From: Pseudomonas capeferrum
GTDB lineage: Bacteria > Pseudomonadota > Gammaproteobacteria > Pseudomonadales > Pseudomonadaceae
Direction of reading: 5' to 3'
NCBI RefSeq assembly: GCF_013523055.1
Contig: NZ_JAAMQM010000004.1
Coordinates: forward strand, 230,013-294,012
Length of the DNA: 64,000 nt
Below the pieces are notes generated by a model. The model was not told where the DNA came from. It saw nothing but the letters and a program-made list of their open reading frames with translations, and searched no databases. The position numbers and the translations under genes are program-made. Shown piece by piece: positions 1 to 9,727 of this stretch. Numbering within the stretch: position 1 is the stretch's first letter; the number at the start of each line of letters is the position of its first letter.

Positions 1-38
1 CCTGACTGCCAGGCCCGCTCGCCGCTGTATGCCCGCGC

Positions 39-407
39 TTATTTCTTCAGCAGATCGCCCAATGCGGCAAACGGATTGTGCGTGGCCTTGGCGATGGTCG
101 GACTGCTCAACGAGCCTTCGCTGAAGTACTGCTGATCGGTGTAGCGCGAGTGCTCGTTGTCATGGCAGTAAAGACACAGGAGCTCCCAGTTCGAGCCGTC
201 CTGGGGGTTGTTGTCATGGTTGTGATCGCGATGGTGCACGGTCAACTCGCTGAGGCGCTTGCCGGAAAACTCGCGGGTGCAGCGTCCGCACACATGCGGA
301 TACATTTTCAAGGCCTTGTCGCGATAGCCCATTTCCTTGTCACGCTTGGCGTCGGCGAGGATGCGGTCGAGGCGGGCGGTGGCGGCGGCGGAGGAAGCCG
401 AACTCAT
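39..407 (-). CDS. yajD: HNH nuclease family protein YajD
   Basis: A 122-residue protein with the zinc-binding HNH layout: a CxxC pair at C40/C43, the His-His metal and catalytic pair at H58-H59, Asn73, and a second CxxCH at C78-H82. This matches the short YajD family of putative HNH endonucleases, whose cellular substrate is not known. The N-terminus is Ala/Ser rich and probably disordered. The ATG at 407 is preceded by an AAAGGTAA ribosome site. The family call is firm from the motif spacing; nuclease activity is inferred. Confidence 0.9.
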   Translation of the reverse strand: MSSASSAAATARLDRILADAKRDKEMGYRDKALKMYPHVCGRCTREFSGKRLSELTVHHRDHNHDNNPQDGSNWELLCLYCHDNEHSRYTDQQYFSEGSLSSPTIAKATHNPFAALGDLLKK

Positions 408-539
408 GGGATTACCTTTCTTATGGTGTGGCTGATGACGGTTGTATCTTGGAGTCTAGCGCGGCCAGGGCCATGGCGGACAGGCAAAACCATGCAAGAG
501 CAGGTAGCCTGTAGGCAGGTTCCCGACAGGAGGCTGCTG

Positions 540-818
540 ATGTTCCATGCGATCTTCGCCGCACTGATCCTTGCTGGCCTGCCGACGGCACAGGCCGCCG
601 GACTGCAACCACGCATCATTGCGCCGGTACCGGGTGCGCCTGGTACGGCTACGCCTACTCCTTATCCGCAGATCACGCCTACGACCCCGCCGAGGGCAGG
701 CGACAACACGCCCGGCGCGCCACTGCTGCCACCCATCCCGCTACCGGGGCCGCCCAAGGACCAGCCTTTGCCAGGGATAGAGGCAGAACCGCCAAGAAGC
801 CCGCCGAAAGAACCGTGA
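540..818 (+). CDS. Small proline-rich exported protein
   Basis: A 92-residue protein. The frame is open from far upstream, but the ATG at 540 is chosen because AGGAGG lies 7 bases before it and the product then begins with a clean signal peptide (hydrophobic stretch ending in AQA around residue 19). The mature part is about one third proline, with Pro/Thr/Gly runs and PPIPLPGPP-like stretches, and should be unstructured in the periplasm or envelope. No family is recognised. It lies divergent from yajD. Confidence rests on the ribosome site and signal peptide, not on homology. Confidence 0.6.
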   Translation: MFHAIFAALILAGLPTAQAAGLQPRIIAPVPGAPGTATPTPYPQITPTTPPRAGDNTPGAPLLPPIPLPGPPKDQPLPGIEAEPPRSPPKEP

Positions 819-851
819 GGAGGAGGGGTTTACACACTTCCTGAGTTCAAC

Positions 852-1106
852 GCGCATGCAGGAGCAATTGTCTTGCTCAACATTCAAAATGCATGCGTTC
901 CCTGGATTGCCCCCAAGAAGTCGGACACCAATCCAACCCTTGGGGGCAGTCCACCCTGTGGGAGTGGGTTTGCCCGCGAGCACGGATGAAGCCCGTGCCA
1001 TCCACCGCTTGGTCTGCTTTGCGGGTAAATCGCATCGGCGAACCGCCACTCCCACCGGGAACGCGTGCATTTCGAATGTTGAGCAAGACAGTTGCGCCTG
1101 CACGCG
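852..1106. repeat. Inverted pair of a dispersed repeat enclosing a REP
   Basis: The stretch 819-1183 between the proline-rich protein gene and ptrB holds no convincing gene. Bases 852-902 and 1055-1104 are about 50-bp arms of an imperfect inverted repeat sharing the core TGTTGAGCAAGACA. Between them, about 958-1050, lies a REP-like segment of the GTGGGAG...GGGTTTGCCCGCGA kind and its reverse. A third copy of the arm sequence occurs near 52756-52802. This is probably a BIME-like mosaic element. Confidence 0.65.
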
Positions 1107-1183
1107 GGTTCGAGCCTTGCCACGAGTGATGGACGGGTGTCCAACATCCGGGGCGCACTTCAGACAGCCACAATCCAGACGAT

Positions 1184-3235
1184 CTACACCACCCCCAACT
1201 CGTTCAGCACGAACGCATACTCCAGCGCCACGTCGCGCAACCCCTGATAGCGGCCGCTCATGCCACCATGCCCGGCACCCATTTCTGTCTTCAGCAACAG
1301 CAAGTTGTCATCGGTCTTGCGAGTGCGCAGGCGAGCGACCCACTTGGCCGCTTCCCAGTACTGCACACGGCTGTCGTTATAGCCCGCCACCACCAGCATC
1401 GCCGGATAAGCCTGGGCCTTGACGTTCTCATAGGGGGCATAGGCCTTGATTCGCTGGTACACCTCGGCCTCCTGCGGGTTGCCCCATTCGTCGTACTCGG
1501 TGACGGTCAGCGGCAGGTCGGGGTCGAGCATGGTGTTGAGCACGTCGACGAAGGGCACCTCGGCGATGGCCGCGCGGAACAGCTCCGGACGCTGGTTGAG
1601 CACCGCGCCGATCAGCAGGCCCCCGGCGCTACCGCCGCTGATCGACAACCGATCGCGAGAGGTCACGCCTTCGGCGATCAAGTGCTCGGCGCAGGCGATG
1701 AAGTCGTCGAACGTGTTCTGCTTGTGCTCTTGCTTGCCGGCGCGATACCAGGCTTCGCCGAGCTCGCCGCCACCGCGCACGTGGGCGATGGCAAAGGCCA
1801 CGCCACGCTCCAGCAGGCTCAGGCGCGCATGGGAAAACCATGGATCGAGGCTTTCGCCGTAGGCGCCGTAGCCATACAGGTAGAGCGGGACAGTACGACC
1901 CAGGTCGCTGCGCCGACGTACCAGACTGATCGGTACCTGCGTGCCATCCTGCGCCGTGGCCCAGAGGCGCTGGCTGACGTAGTCGTCGGCATCGAACTCA
2001 CCCAGCACGGGCGTCTGCTTGAGTACCTGCTGAGCGCCGTCGATGAGCTCGAGCTGACGAACCTGGGCAGGGCGGTTCAGGGCTTCATAGCGCAAGCGTA
2101 TGCGCGTGCTGGCGAACTCCAGGCTGTCCTGCACGTACAGGCTGTAGGCGGCATCCGGCAATTCGACTCTATAGGCGGCCTGCCCCTGGGGGTGCACTTC
2201 GATGATCGGCAACCCACCTTCGCGCAGGCTCAGACTCAGGGCGCCGGCATTAAGGCTCAGGTCTTCGAGCATGATGGTCTCGCGGTGGGGCACCAGCACC
2301 TGCCACCGCTCGCGCGTGGGGACCTGATCGGAAGGAGCGTGGAACAGGGCGAAGTTGATGCCGTGCTGGTTGCTGCGGATGAACCATTGCCATTGCCCCT
2401 CCAGTTGACCATGGTCCGGGAAGTACTCGTGACCCTCCATGCGGGGAGCCAGGCACGTGAAGGCGGCATCCGGGGTTTCGGCGTCCAGCACCCACGCCTC
2501 GCTGGTGGTCTTGCTGTTGAGCAGCAGGATCAGCTGGCGCTCGGAGCTCGAGCGGTAGCAGTGCAGGAAGAAGCGTCCATCCGGCTCTTCGAAGACCTGC
2601 TCGGCCCCCGCCTGACCCAGGCGGTGGCGAAGCAGACGCCAGGGCCGGTGCGTATCGTCGAGCTGGGCGAAGAACAAGGTCTGGCTGTCATTGGCCCAGG
2701 TCATGCTGCCGTCGCAGTCTTCGAATGGCAGGCCGCTGACAACGCCTGTGGCGAGGTCCTTGATGTAGAGGGTATAGATTTCGTCGCCAGAGGTATCGAG
2801 GCTGTAGGCCAGCAGGCGATGATCGGGGCTGATGTTGAAGGCGCCCAGCGACAGGAAGCCGCCATCGGCCAGGGCATTGGGGTCGAGCAGCAGCTCTTCG
2901 TGGTGCTCGTCGACGCTATTGGAGTCGTCCGCCGGACGCGGGCAGCGATAGTGCCGCGGGTATTCGTCGCCTGCCGTGGTGCGGGTGTAGTACAGGTAAG
3001 GGCCCCAAGGCGAGGGCAGCGACAGGTCGGTTTCCAGGATGCGTCCCTTGATTTCCTCGAACAACGCTTCACGCAGGGGCGCCTGGTCGGCCAGGCAGGC
3101 TTGCTGGTAGGCATTCTCTGCCTCCAGATAGGCCATCACGTCGGGCGTGTCACGCGCCTGCAGCCAGGCATAGGGATCGGCCCCCTGATCCTGGCGGGCG
3201 AGCGGGGCGCGGGAAGCATTGGCAATGGCTGGCAT
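1184..3235 (-). CDS. ptrB: Oligopeptidase B (prolyl oligopeptidase family S9A)
   Basis: A 683-residue serine peptidase that cleaves short peptides after Lys or Arg. The N-terminal half is the beta-propeller; the C-terminal half is the alpha/beta hydrolase domain. The nucleophile is in GGSAGG, the acid in GYNDSRVQYWE and the histidine in GAGHGG, in the family order. No signal peptide, so cytoplasmic. The ATG at 3235 gives the usual family N-terminus (ARQDQGADPYAWLQ close to the start). An upstream in-frame ATG at 3286, with GAGA before it, would add 17 residues. It is divergent from the membrane protein gene at 3319. Confidence 0.93.
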   Translation of the reverse strand: MPAIANASRAPLARQDQGADPYAWLQARDTPDVMAYLEAENAYQQACLADQAPLREALFEEIKGRILETDLSLPSPWGPYLYYTRTTAGDEYPRHYRCPRPADDSNSVDEHHEELLLDPNALADGGFLSLGAFNISPDHRLLAYSLDTSGDEIYTLYIKDLATGVVSGLPFEDCDGSMTWANDSQTLFFAQLDDTHRPWRLLRHRLGQAGAEQVFEEPDGRFFLHCYRSSSERQLILLLNSKTTSEAWVLDAETPDAAFTCLAPRMEGHEYFPDHGQLEGQWQWFIRSNQHGINFALFHAPSDQVPTRERWQVLVPHRETIMLEDLSLNAGALSLSLREGGLPIIEVHPQGQAAYRVELPDAAYSLYVQDSLEFASTRIRLRYEALNRPAQVRQLELIDGAQQVLKQTPVLGEFDADDYVSQRLWATAQDGTQVPISLVRRRSDLGRTVPLYLYGYGAYGESLDPWFSHARLSLLERGVAFAIAHVRGGGELGEAWYRAGKQEHKQNTFDDFIACAEHLIAEGVTSRDRLSISGGSAGGLLIGAVLNQRPELFRAAIAEVPFVDVLNTMLDPDLPLTVTEYDEWGNPQEAEVYQRIKAYAPYENVKAQAYPAMLVVAGYNDSRVQYWEAAKWVARLRTRKTDDNLLLLKTEMGAGHGGMSGRYQGLRDVALEYAFVLNELGVV

Positions 3236-3318
3236 GCGGGGTTCTCTCGGCTGGGGGGCGCCTGCGCGCGGAAAAGTGTTTATCATAAGCGTCTCTTCGC
3301 CTGGCTTGCACGAACACC

Positions 3319-3801
3319 ATGACCGAGAACGACTATCTGCTGGCCTGGGGCCTTTACGCCCTGGCCGCCCTGGGTTGCCTGCTGGTGGGCTTTCGTCTGA
3401 CCCGTTGGATGTGGCGCTGGCTGCGTGAGCCACTGCGCGTGGTGCTTGCCGTGTTGCTGCTGACACCGACCATCATCGACCCGCTCAAGGAAAGCTTCGC
3501 CCCGGCGGTGGCCGTCATCGCCCTGGACTTGATGTTCAAGGTCGGCAACAACGCCTTGCGCGCCGCTTCCGACCTGGCCACCTACGGGCTGATCGCCTTC
3601 GCACTGTACTTCCTGTTCGTGCTGGTGCGCTGGCCGCTTGAAAAACGCGGCCGCGAGCGCCGCGAAAAGGCCGAGGCCGCCCGCCAGGCGGCGGCACAGG
3701 AAGAGGTCGACGACCAACCCTTCGCCGCCGACCGGCGTGACCGTTACAGTGATCCCCAGCCACTGGCGCCTGCCGGCGGTCGCGTCGAGCCACGCTTGTA
3801 A
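3319..3801 (+). CDS. Small inner-membrane protein, unknown function
   Basis: A 160-residue protein with about three membrane helices (roughly residues 7-27, 38-58 and 88-108) and a charged cytoplasmic tail (RGRERREKAEAARQAAAQEE) likely to be helical. Related Pseudomonas proteins are sometimes labelled MFS transporter, but the length rules out a full transporter. It is followed after 15 bases by a class II amidotransferase gene in the same direction, so the two may be cotranscribed. Function unknown. Confidence 0.7.
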   Translation: MTENDYLLAWGLYALAALGCLLVGFRLTRWMWRWLREPLRVVLAVLLLTPTIIDPLKESFAPAVAVIALDLMFKVGNNALRAASDLATYGLIAFALYFLFVLVRWPLEKRGRERREKAEAARQAAAQEEVDDQPFAADRRDRYSDPQPLAPAGGRVEPRL

Positions 3802-3816
3802 GCAGGAGTCTTGTGC

Positions 3817-4590
3817 ATGTGCGAACTGCTGGGCATGAGTGCCAACGTGCCGACCGATATCGTCTTCAGCTTCACCGGGCTCATGCAACGTGGCGGGCGT
3901 ACCGGTCCGCATCGCGACGGCTGGGGCATCGGCTTCTACGAAGGACGGGGCCTGCGCCTGTTCCAGGATCCCGCAGCGAGCAGCGAATCGGAAGTGGCGA
4001 ACCTGGTGCAGCGCTACCCGATCAAGAGCGAGGTGGTCATCGGCCACATCCGCCAGGCCAATGTCGGCAATGTCTGCCTGTCCAACACTCATCCATTCGT
4101 GCGCGAGCTGTGGGGCCGCAACTGGTGTTTCGCGCACAATGGCCAACTGGCCGAGCTGAACAGCTCGATCACCTTCTATCGGCCGGTGGGCGATACCGAC
4201 AGCGAGGCCGCGTTCTGCGACCTGCTCAACCGCGTGCGCAGCGCGTTTCCCGAGCCCGTCGCCGTGGAACAGCTGCTGCCCGTGCTGGTCGAAGCCTGTA
4301 CCGAGTATCGTGGCAAGGGCGTGTTCAACTGCCTGCTCAGCAATGGTGACTGGCTGTTCTGCTTCTGCTCGACCAAGCTGGTCCACATCACTCGGCGCGC
4401 ACCGTTCGGCCCTGCGCGGCTTAAGGATTTCGACATGATCGTCGACTTCCAGGCCGAAACCACACCTAACGATGTGGTCACGGTAATCGCTACCGAGGCC
4501 CTTACCGAAAACGAGACCTGGCATCGCTATACGCCCGGTCAATGGGCCCTGTGGCGGCATGGCGAGTGCGTCGCCCAAGGGCAGAGCTGA
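3817..4590 (+). CDS. Class II glutamine amidotransferase (YafJ-like)
   Basis: A 257-residue Ntn-type glutamine amidotransferase. The start is fixed by chemistry: the catalytic Cys must be residue 2, and the ATG at 3817 gives MCELLG, with AGGAG 9 bases upstream. Other family marks are GRTGPHRDGWG-type residues, GHIRQANVG, and the THPF...FAHNG segment binding glutamine. It matches the stand-alone YafJ type that lacks a synthetase domain; the ammonia acceptor is unknown. Cytoplasmic. Confidence 0.9.
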   Translation: MCELLGMSANVPTDIVFSFTGLMQRGGRTGPHRDGWGIGFYEGRGLRLFQDPAASSESEVANLVQRYPIKSEVVIGHIRQANVGNVCLSNTHPFVRELWGRNWCFAHNGQLAELNSSITFYRPVGDTDSEAAFCDLLNRVRSAFPEPVAVEQLLPVLVEACTEYRGKGVFNCLLSNGDWLFCFCSTKLVHITRRAPFGPARLKDFDMIVDFQAETTPNDVVTVIATEALTENETWHRYTPGQWALWRHGECVAQGQS

Positions 4591-4608
4591 AGCCAGGGAA
4601 GTCGCGTC

Positions 4609-5130
4609 ATGTTGAGAAGTTATTTGCGGTTGCTGCTGTTTACCTTCGGCGTGCTGGCCGGCGTCCAGGTCCCTGGCCTAATCACTGACTACAGCCAACG
4701 GGTCGAGGCGCATCTGCTGGAATCGCGCGAGGCGCTCAAGGGCTTCCAGCAGACCGCGCAACGCTTCTTCAATGGCGACCTGCAAGCTCTGGTTCGACAC
4801 TACCGCACCAGCGACGATCCGGTATTCAACAGCGATGCCAACAGCATCGAAAGCCTGCTGGTACGCAACCAGGCCTTCGAGCGCGAATGGCAGATTCTCC
4901 AGGGGCCATGGCTGAGCCGCACCTGGCATGTGCTGGTGGCCCCGGATGCTCAGCTGCGTGAAGAGACCCTCAAGGGTTACAGCTACCAGATACTCCTGTC
5001 GCCCGAAGCCGTCGCCTGGGGGCTTGGATGTGGCCTGGTACTGGCGCTGGTGGTCGAGAGCCTGCTATTGGCGATCGGTCGAATAATACTGGGCAGCCGA
5101 CGCAGAGAAGTGAAGGAAAGCTGGAGATAA
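4609..5130 (+). CDS. DUF2937 family membrane protein
   Basis: A 173-residue protein with an N-terminal hydrophobic helix (about 7-25), a central 100-residue extracytoplasmic helical region, and a C-terminal membrane helix (about 135-160) followed by a basic tail. This topology and the phrase VPGLITDYSQRVEAHL fit the DUF2937 family, which has no assigned function. It starts 18 bases after the amidotransferase stop and probably shares its transcript. The gene is convergent with the VWA gene downstream. Confidence 0.75.
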   Translation: MLRSYLRLLLFTFGVLAGVQVPGLITDYSQRVEAHLLESREALKGFQQTAQRFFNGDLQALVRHYRTSDDPVFNSDANSIESLLVRNQAFEREWQILQGPWLSRTWHVLVAPDAQLREETLKGYSYQILLSPEAVAWGLGCGLVLALVVESLLLAIGRIILGSRRREVKESWR

Positions 5131-5207
5131 GTGGTCGAGGAAAGAGCGCCCTGCGCAGAAAGCGGTGCTCGACCATGCATACGCCATAGGCTCCAAGACA
5201 GGCGCTC

Positions 5208-6386
5208 TCATTTCGACAAGAACCGCATCCCGTCTTCCAACCCCTGCAAGGTCAATGGATACATCCGCTCCTCGACGAGTTCGCGCACCAGCTGGTTCGA
5301 AGCGGTGTAGTTCCAGGTCTCCTTCGGATATGGATTGATCCAGATGAGCTTGCGGAATTTTTCAGTGAAGCGCTGCATCCACACGTATCCGGCTTCCTCG
5401 TTCCAGTGTTCGACGCTGCCTCCCGGCTGGGTGATCTCGTAGGGCGCCATGGCGGCATCGCCGACGAACACCACCTTGTAGTCGTCGCCGTACTTGTGCA
5501 GCAGGTCGAAGGTGGAGAAGCGTTCGGATGTGCGGCGCAGGTTGTTCTTCCACACCGATTCGTAGACGAAGTTGTGGAAGTAGTAGTACTCCAGGTGCTT
5601 GAACTCGGTCTTGCAGGCGGAGAAGAGTTCTTCGCAGATCCGCACATGAGCGTCCATCGAACCGCCGATGTCGAACAGCAGCAGCAACTTGATGGTGTTG
5701 CGGCGTTCCGGTCGCATCTGGATGTTCAGCAGGCCGGCGTCACGGGCCGTCTGGTCGATGGTGCCATCGATGTCCAGTTCCTCGGCCGCACCCTCGCGGG
5801 CGAACTTGCGCAAGCGCCGCAGGGCCAGCTTGATGTTGCGCGTGCCGAGCTCGACCTGGTCGTCGAGGTTCCTGTACTCGCGCTGGTCCCAGACCTTGGC
5901 CGCCTTGCCTTGGCGCTTGCCGGCGTCGCCGACACGAATGCCTTCGGGGTTGTAGCCGCCGGAGCCGAACGGGCTGGTACCGCCCGTGCCGATCCACTTG
6001 TTGCCTCCGGCATGTCGACCTTTCTGTTCTTCCAGGCGTTGCTTGAACGCCTCGATCAACTTGTCCAGGCCGCCCAAGGATTGGATCTGCGCCCGCTCTT
6101 CATCGCTGAGCGAGCGTTCGAACTCCTTGCGCAACCACTCTTCGGGGATCAGTGCCTCGAGGTGCCGGTCGAGGTGTTCCAGGCCTTGGAAGTACGCGGA
6201 GAACGCACGGTCGAACTTGTCGAAATGACGCTCGTCCTTGACCAGGATCGCTCGCGCCAGGTAGTAGAACTCGTCCATGTCGGCGAATACCACGCGCTGC
6301 TCCAGGGCGTGAAGCAGGTCGAGCAGTTCGCGGACCGATACCGGCACCTTGGCCGCGCGCATCTCGTTGAACAGATTGAGCAGCAT
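5208..6386 (-). CDS. VWA domain protein, CoxE-like, partner of MoxR ATPase
   Basis: A 392-residue protein. Residues 1-120 are helical. A Gly-rich linker around 125-150 (GTGGTSPFGSGGYNPEG) precedes a von Willebrand A domain that begins at KLLLLFDIGGSMD; Asp239 and Ser243 make a MIDAS-like site of DxGGS form, not the classical DxSxS. It lies 12 bases after the MoxR ATPase gene on the same strand. MoxR/VWA pairs act as chaperones that assemble or load cofactors into client enzymes; the client here is not evident from the neighbours. Confidence 0.85.
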   Translation of the reverse strand: MLLNLFNEMRAAKVPVSVRELLDLLHALEQRVVFADMDEFYYLARAILVKDERHFDKFDRAFSAYFQGLEHLDRHLEALIPEEWLRKEFERSLSDEERAQIQSLGGLDKLIEAFKQRLEEQKGRHAGGNKWIGTGGTSPFGSGGYNPEGIRVGDAGKRQGKAAKVWDQREYRNLDDQVELGTRNIKLALRRLRKFAREGAAEELDIDGTIDQTARDAGLLNIQMRPERRNTIKLLLLFDIGGSMDAHVRICEELFSACKTEFKHLEYYYFHNFVYESVWKNNLRRTSERFSTFDLLHKYGDDYKVVFVGDAAMAPYEITQPGGSVEHWNEEAGYVWMQRFTEKFRKLIWINPYPKETWNYTASNQLVRELVEERMYPLTLQGLEDGMRFLSK

Positions 6387-6398
6387 GGACCTCTCCCG

Positions 6399-7244
6399 TC
6401 AGCGGTTGCCGCGTCGGCTCATGAAGGCCAGGCGCTCGAGCAGCTGCACATCCTGCTCGTTCTTCACCAGCGCACCCGCCAGCGGCGGAATGGCCTTGGT
6501 CGGATCGCGTTCACGCAATACCGCTTCGCCGATATTGTCGGCCATCAACAGCTTGAGCCAGTCGACCAGCTCGGAGGTGGAGGGCTTCTTCTTCAGGCCC
6601 GGCACCTTGCGCACATCGAAGAACACGTCCAGCGCTTCGCTGACCAGGGTCTGCTTGATGCTGGGGAAATGCACGTCGACGATCTTCTGCAGGGTGTCGC
6701 GATCCGGGAAGGCGATGTAGTGGAAGAAGCAACGACGCAGGAACGCGTCCGGCAGCTCCTTTTCGTTGTTCGAGGTGATGATGATGATCGGGCGTTGCCT
6801 GGCCTTGATGGTCTCGTCGATCTCGTAGACGTAGAACTCCATCTTGTCGAGTTCCTGCAACAGGTCGTTGGGGAACTCGATGTCGGCCTTGTCGATCTCG
6901 TCGATCAACAGGATCACCCGCTCCTCGGCCTCGAACGCCTCCCACAGCTTGCCTTTCTTGAGGTAGTTGCGCACGTCGTGGACCTTGTCCACGCCGAGTT
7001 GCGAGTCGCGCAGGCGGCTTACGGCATCGTATTCATAAAGGCCTTGGTGCGCCTTGGTGGTGGACTTGATGTGCCAGGTGATCAAACGGGCACCGAAAGA
7101 CTGCGCCAGCTGCTCGGCCAGCATGGTCTTGCCGGTTCCCGGCTCGCCCTTGACCAGCAGAGGTCGCTCCAGGGTGACTGCCGCGTTTACCGCCAGTTTC
7201 AGGTCGTCTGTCGCGACGTAATCGCGGGTGCCTTCGAACTTCAT
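6399..7244 (-). CDS. MoxR family AAA+ ATPase
   Basis: A 281-residue AAA+ ATPase. Walker A is GEPGTGKT (residues 33-40), Walker B is VILLIDEID (about 110), sensor 1 is IIITSNNEKELPDAFLRRC and the arginine finger region follows. It is the first gene of a two-gene unit with the VWA protein. The family is known to remodel metalloenzymes and membrane complexes with a VWA partner. The size and clean domain ends argue that it is intact. The specific client is unknown. Confidence 0.9.
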   Translation of the reverse strand: MKFEGTRDYVATDDLKLAVNAAVTLERPLLVKGEPGTGKTMLAEQLAQSFGARLITWHIKSTTKAHQGLYEYDAVSRLRDSQLGVDKVHDVRNYLKKGKLWEAFEAEERVILLIDEIDKADIEFPNDLLQELDKMEFYVYEIDETIKARQRPIIIITSNNEKELPDAFLRRCFFHYIAFPDRDTLQKIVDVHFPSIKQTLVSEALDVFFDVRKVPGLKKKPSTSELVDWLKLLMADNIGEAVLRERDPTKAIPPLAGALVKNEQDVQLLERLAFMSRRGNR

Positions 7245-7380
7245 GAACCGATCCTCTGCAGTGGCCGGGCGAGCAGGGCCGCCGGCGGAAAGATTGTCTT
7301 CCGGGACTATAGCGCGCGACTTGATCGGGTGGAAACGCAGACCCGGTATTCAGTATCCGGATGGCACGTCGCTACCTGAC

Positions 7381-8454
7381 TCAGTTCTTGTCCGGCGGTG
7401 GCTGCTCGTAGCGGGCGCTGAAGGCCTGGACGAAGCCATTGCGCAAAATCTGCAGGAAGGCCTCGAAGGCGCTGATGTCTTGCTGGTGCACGCTGCCGCT
7501 AAGCTCCACGCGGGTAGCGAACTGGTTCTTCGGCTGATTCTTGAGCACCGTCTCGCTCGCACCGACCACCGCTTCCCAAATGGAGCGGAAGAAGCCTTTG
7601 TCCTTGTTCTCGACATCCTGTTGCCAGTTGAACACGTCCACATCGCGTAGCAGGGGTTTGATGTAGCCGTTGAGCCGGCCTTTTTCCGCCTGGGCCTCGA
7701 TCACCACGTCGCCGTGGCCCGCATTGAAGTCGAACTTGCCATAGGCGCTGGCGAAGTCGTTGAGGCGGCGCAACTGAATGCCGGTCGCCCGCAGGCGGAA
7801 CTCGAAATCGTCGAAATCGCTGAACGGATCGAAGGTGGCATGGGTTTCGACGCGAGCATCGCCGAACAGGTTGGCGTTACCCTCGAAGCTGGCATCGCGG
7901 CGGCCTTTCTGGTCACGTACGTTGGTCAGGTTGCGAATGCTCGCCTGCAGATCGGTAGCCTTGAGGTTCACGTTCGGCTTGGAACTGAAGTTGCGGAAGG
8001 TCAGGGTGCCGTTCTCTATGCGCACTTCGTTGAGCGTGATCGGCAACAGTTTGTCGAGTTGCTGGCGCCAGTCGGTACCTTGACCGGTCTGGGAAGCCTG
8101 CTTGCTACCGCCGTCGACGAAATTGAGCTCGGGCCGCACGAAGGTCACTTCGGCGACCACCGCCTGGTCGTACCAGAGCGAATGCCAGCTGACCGAGAGG
8201 TCGATCAAGGGCACCTGCAGGAAGGGTACCGGCACCTTGCCGCTGGTCTTGACGATCTCCAGCCCATTGATCTGATAGGCGCCGCGCCACCAGGCCAGGT
8301 CGACGTCGGTGACCTGGCCGCGGTAATCACCCATGTCGGCCAGCTTGTCGTTCAGATAGTTGCGTACCAGGTACGGCAGGGCCAGGTGCAGCGCCAGCAA
8401 CAGCAGGGCGAGGCTGGCGAGAGCGACCAGTGGCCAGCGATAGCGACCTTTCAT
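7381..8454 (-). CDS. DUF748 (AsmA-like) envelope protein
   Basis: A 357-residue protein with one N-terminal membrane anchor (residues about 7-27) and a long extracytoplasmic beta-rich body typical of DUF748/AsmA-like repeats (VDLAWWRGAYQINGLEIVK near the N-terminus, LTFRNFSSKPNVNLKATDLQ in the middle). Such proteins are proposed to bridge the periplasm and move lipids. The C-terminus ends in a short Pro-rich tail. It stands alone, upstream of MoxR with a gap of 136 bases. Confidence 0.8.
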   Translation of the reverse strand: MKGRYRWPLVALASLALLLLALHLALPYLVRNYLNDKLADMGDYRGQVTDVDLAWWRGAYQINGLEIVKTSGKVPVPFLQVPLIDLSVSWHSLWYDQAVVAEVTFVRPELNFVDGGSKQASQTGQGTDWRQQLDKLLPITLNEVRIENGTLTFRNFSSKPNVNLKATDLQASIRNLTNVRDQKGRRDASFEGNANLFGDARVETHATFDPFSDFDDFEFRLRATGIQLRRLNDFASAYGKFDFNAGHGDVVIEAQAEKGRLNGYIKPLLRDVDVFNWQQDVENKDKGFFRSIWEAVVGASETVLKNQPKNQFATRVELSGSVHQQDISAFEAFLQILRNGFVQAFSARYEQPPPDKN

Positions 8455-8581
8455 CGAAGGCTCTCCAGTAGGGGTTGTCCGGTTGACCGCAAGGTGGCTC
8501 GCTGAGTTCTAACAGGCTTTACGGCCTTCCAAGGCAGGCTTACCCTTGGACCTTTCCATGCACGGTTACAAGGACTCTGCC

Positions 8582-9556
<975 letters not shown>

Positions 9557-9727
9557 TCGCGCGCCGCTGATCCGGCGCAGTGCTTGGCGGCAACCTTTGT
9601 TGCACAATCCTCAACACTGCTGTCCGGTCCCGGTTGTTTTTACCGGGGCTGGATGGGTTTATCATGTCCGGCTCGGTTTCCTACCTGATCGGCAGCGATG
9701 GCCTGAACCCTTTCCAAGGAGTGTTGC

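Noticed and set aside
856..1422. A 188-codon plus-strand frame
   Set aside because: It runs through the dispersed repeat and into the 3' end of ptrB on the other strand; no ribosome site or family features.
1268..3322. A 684-codon plus-strand frame opposite ptrB
   Set aside because: Antisense shadow; the catalytic motifs of oligopeptidase B are on the minus strand.
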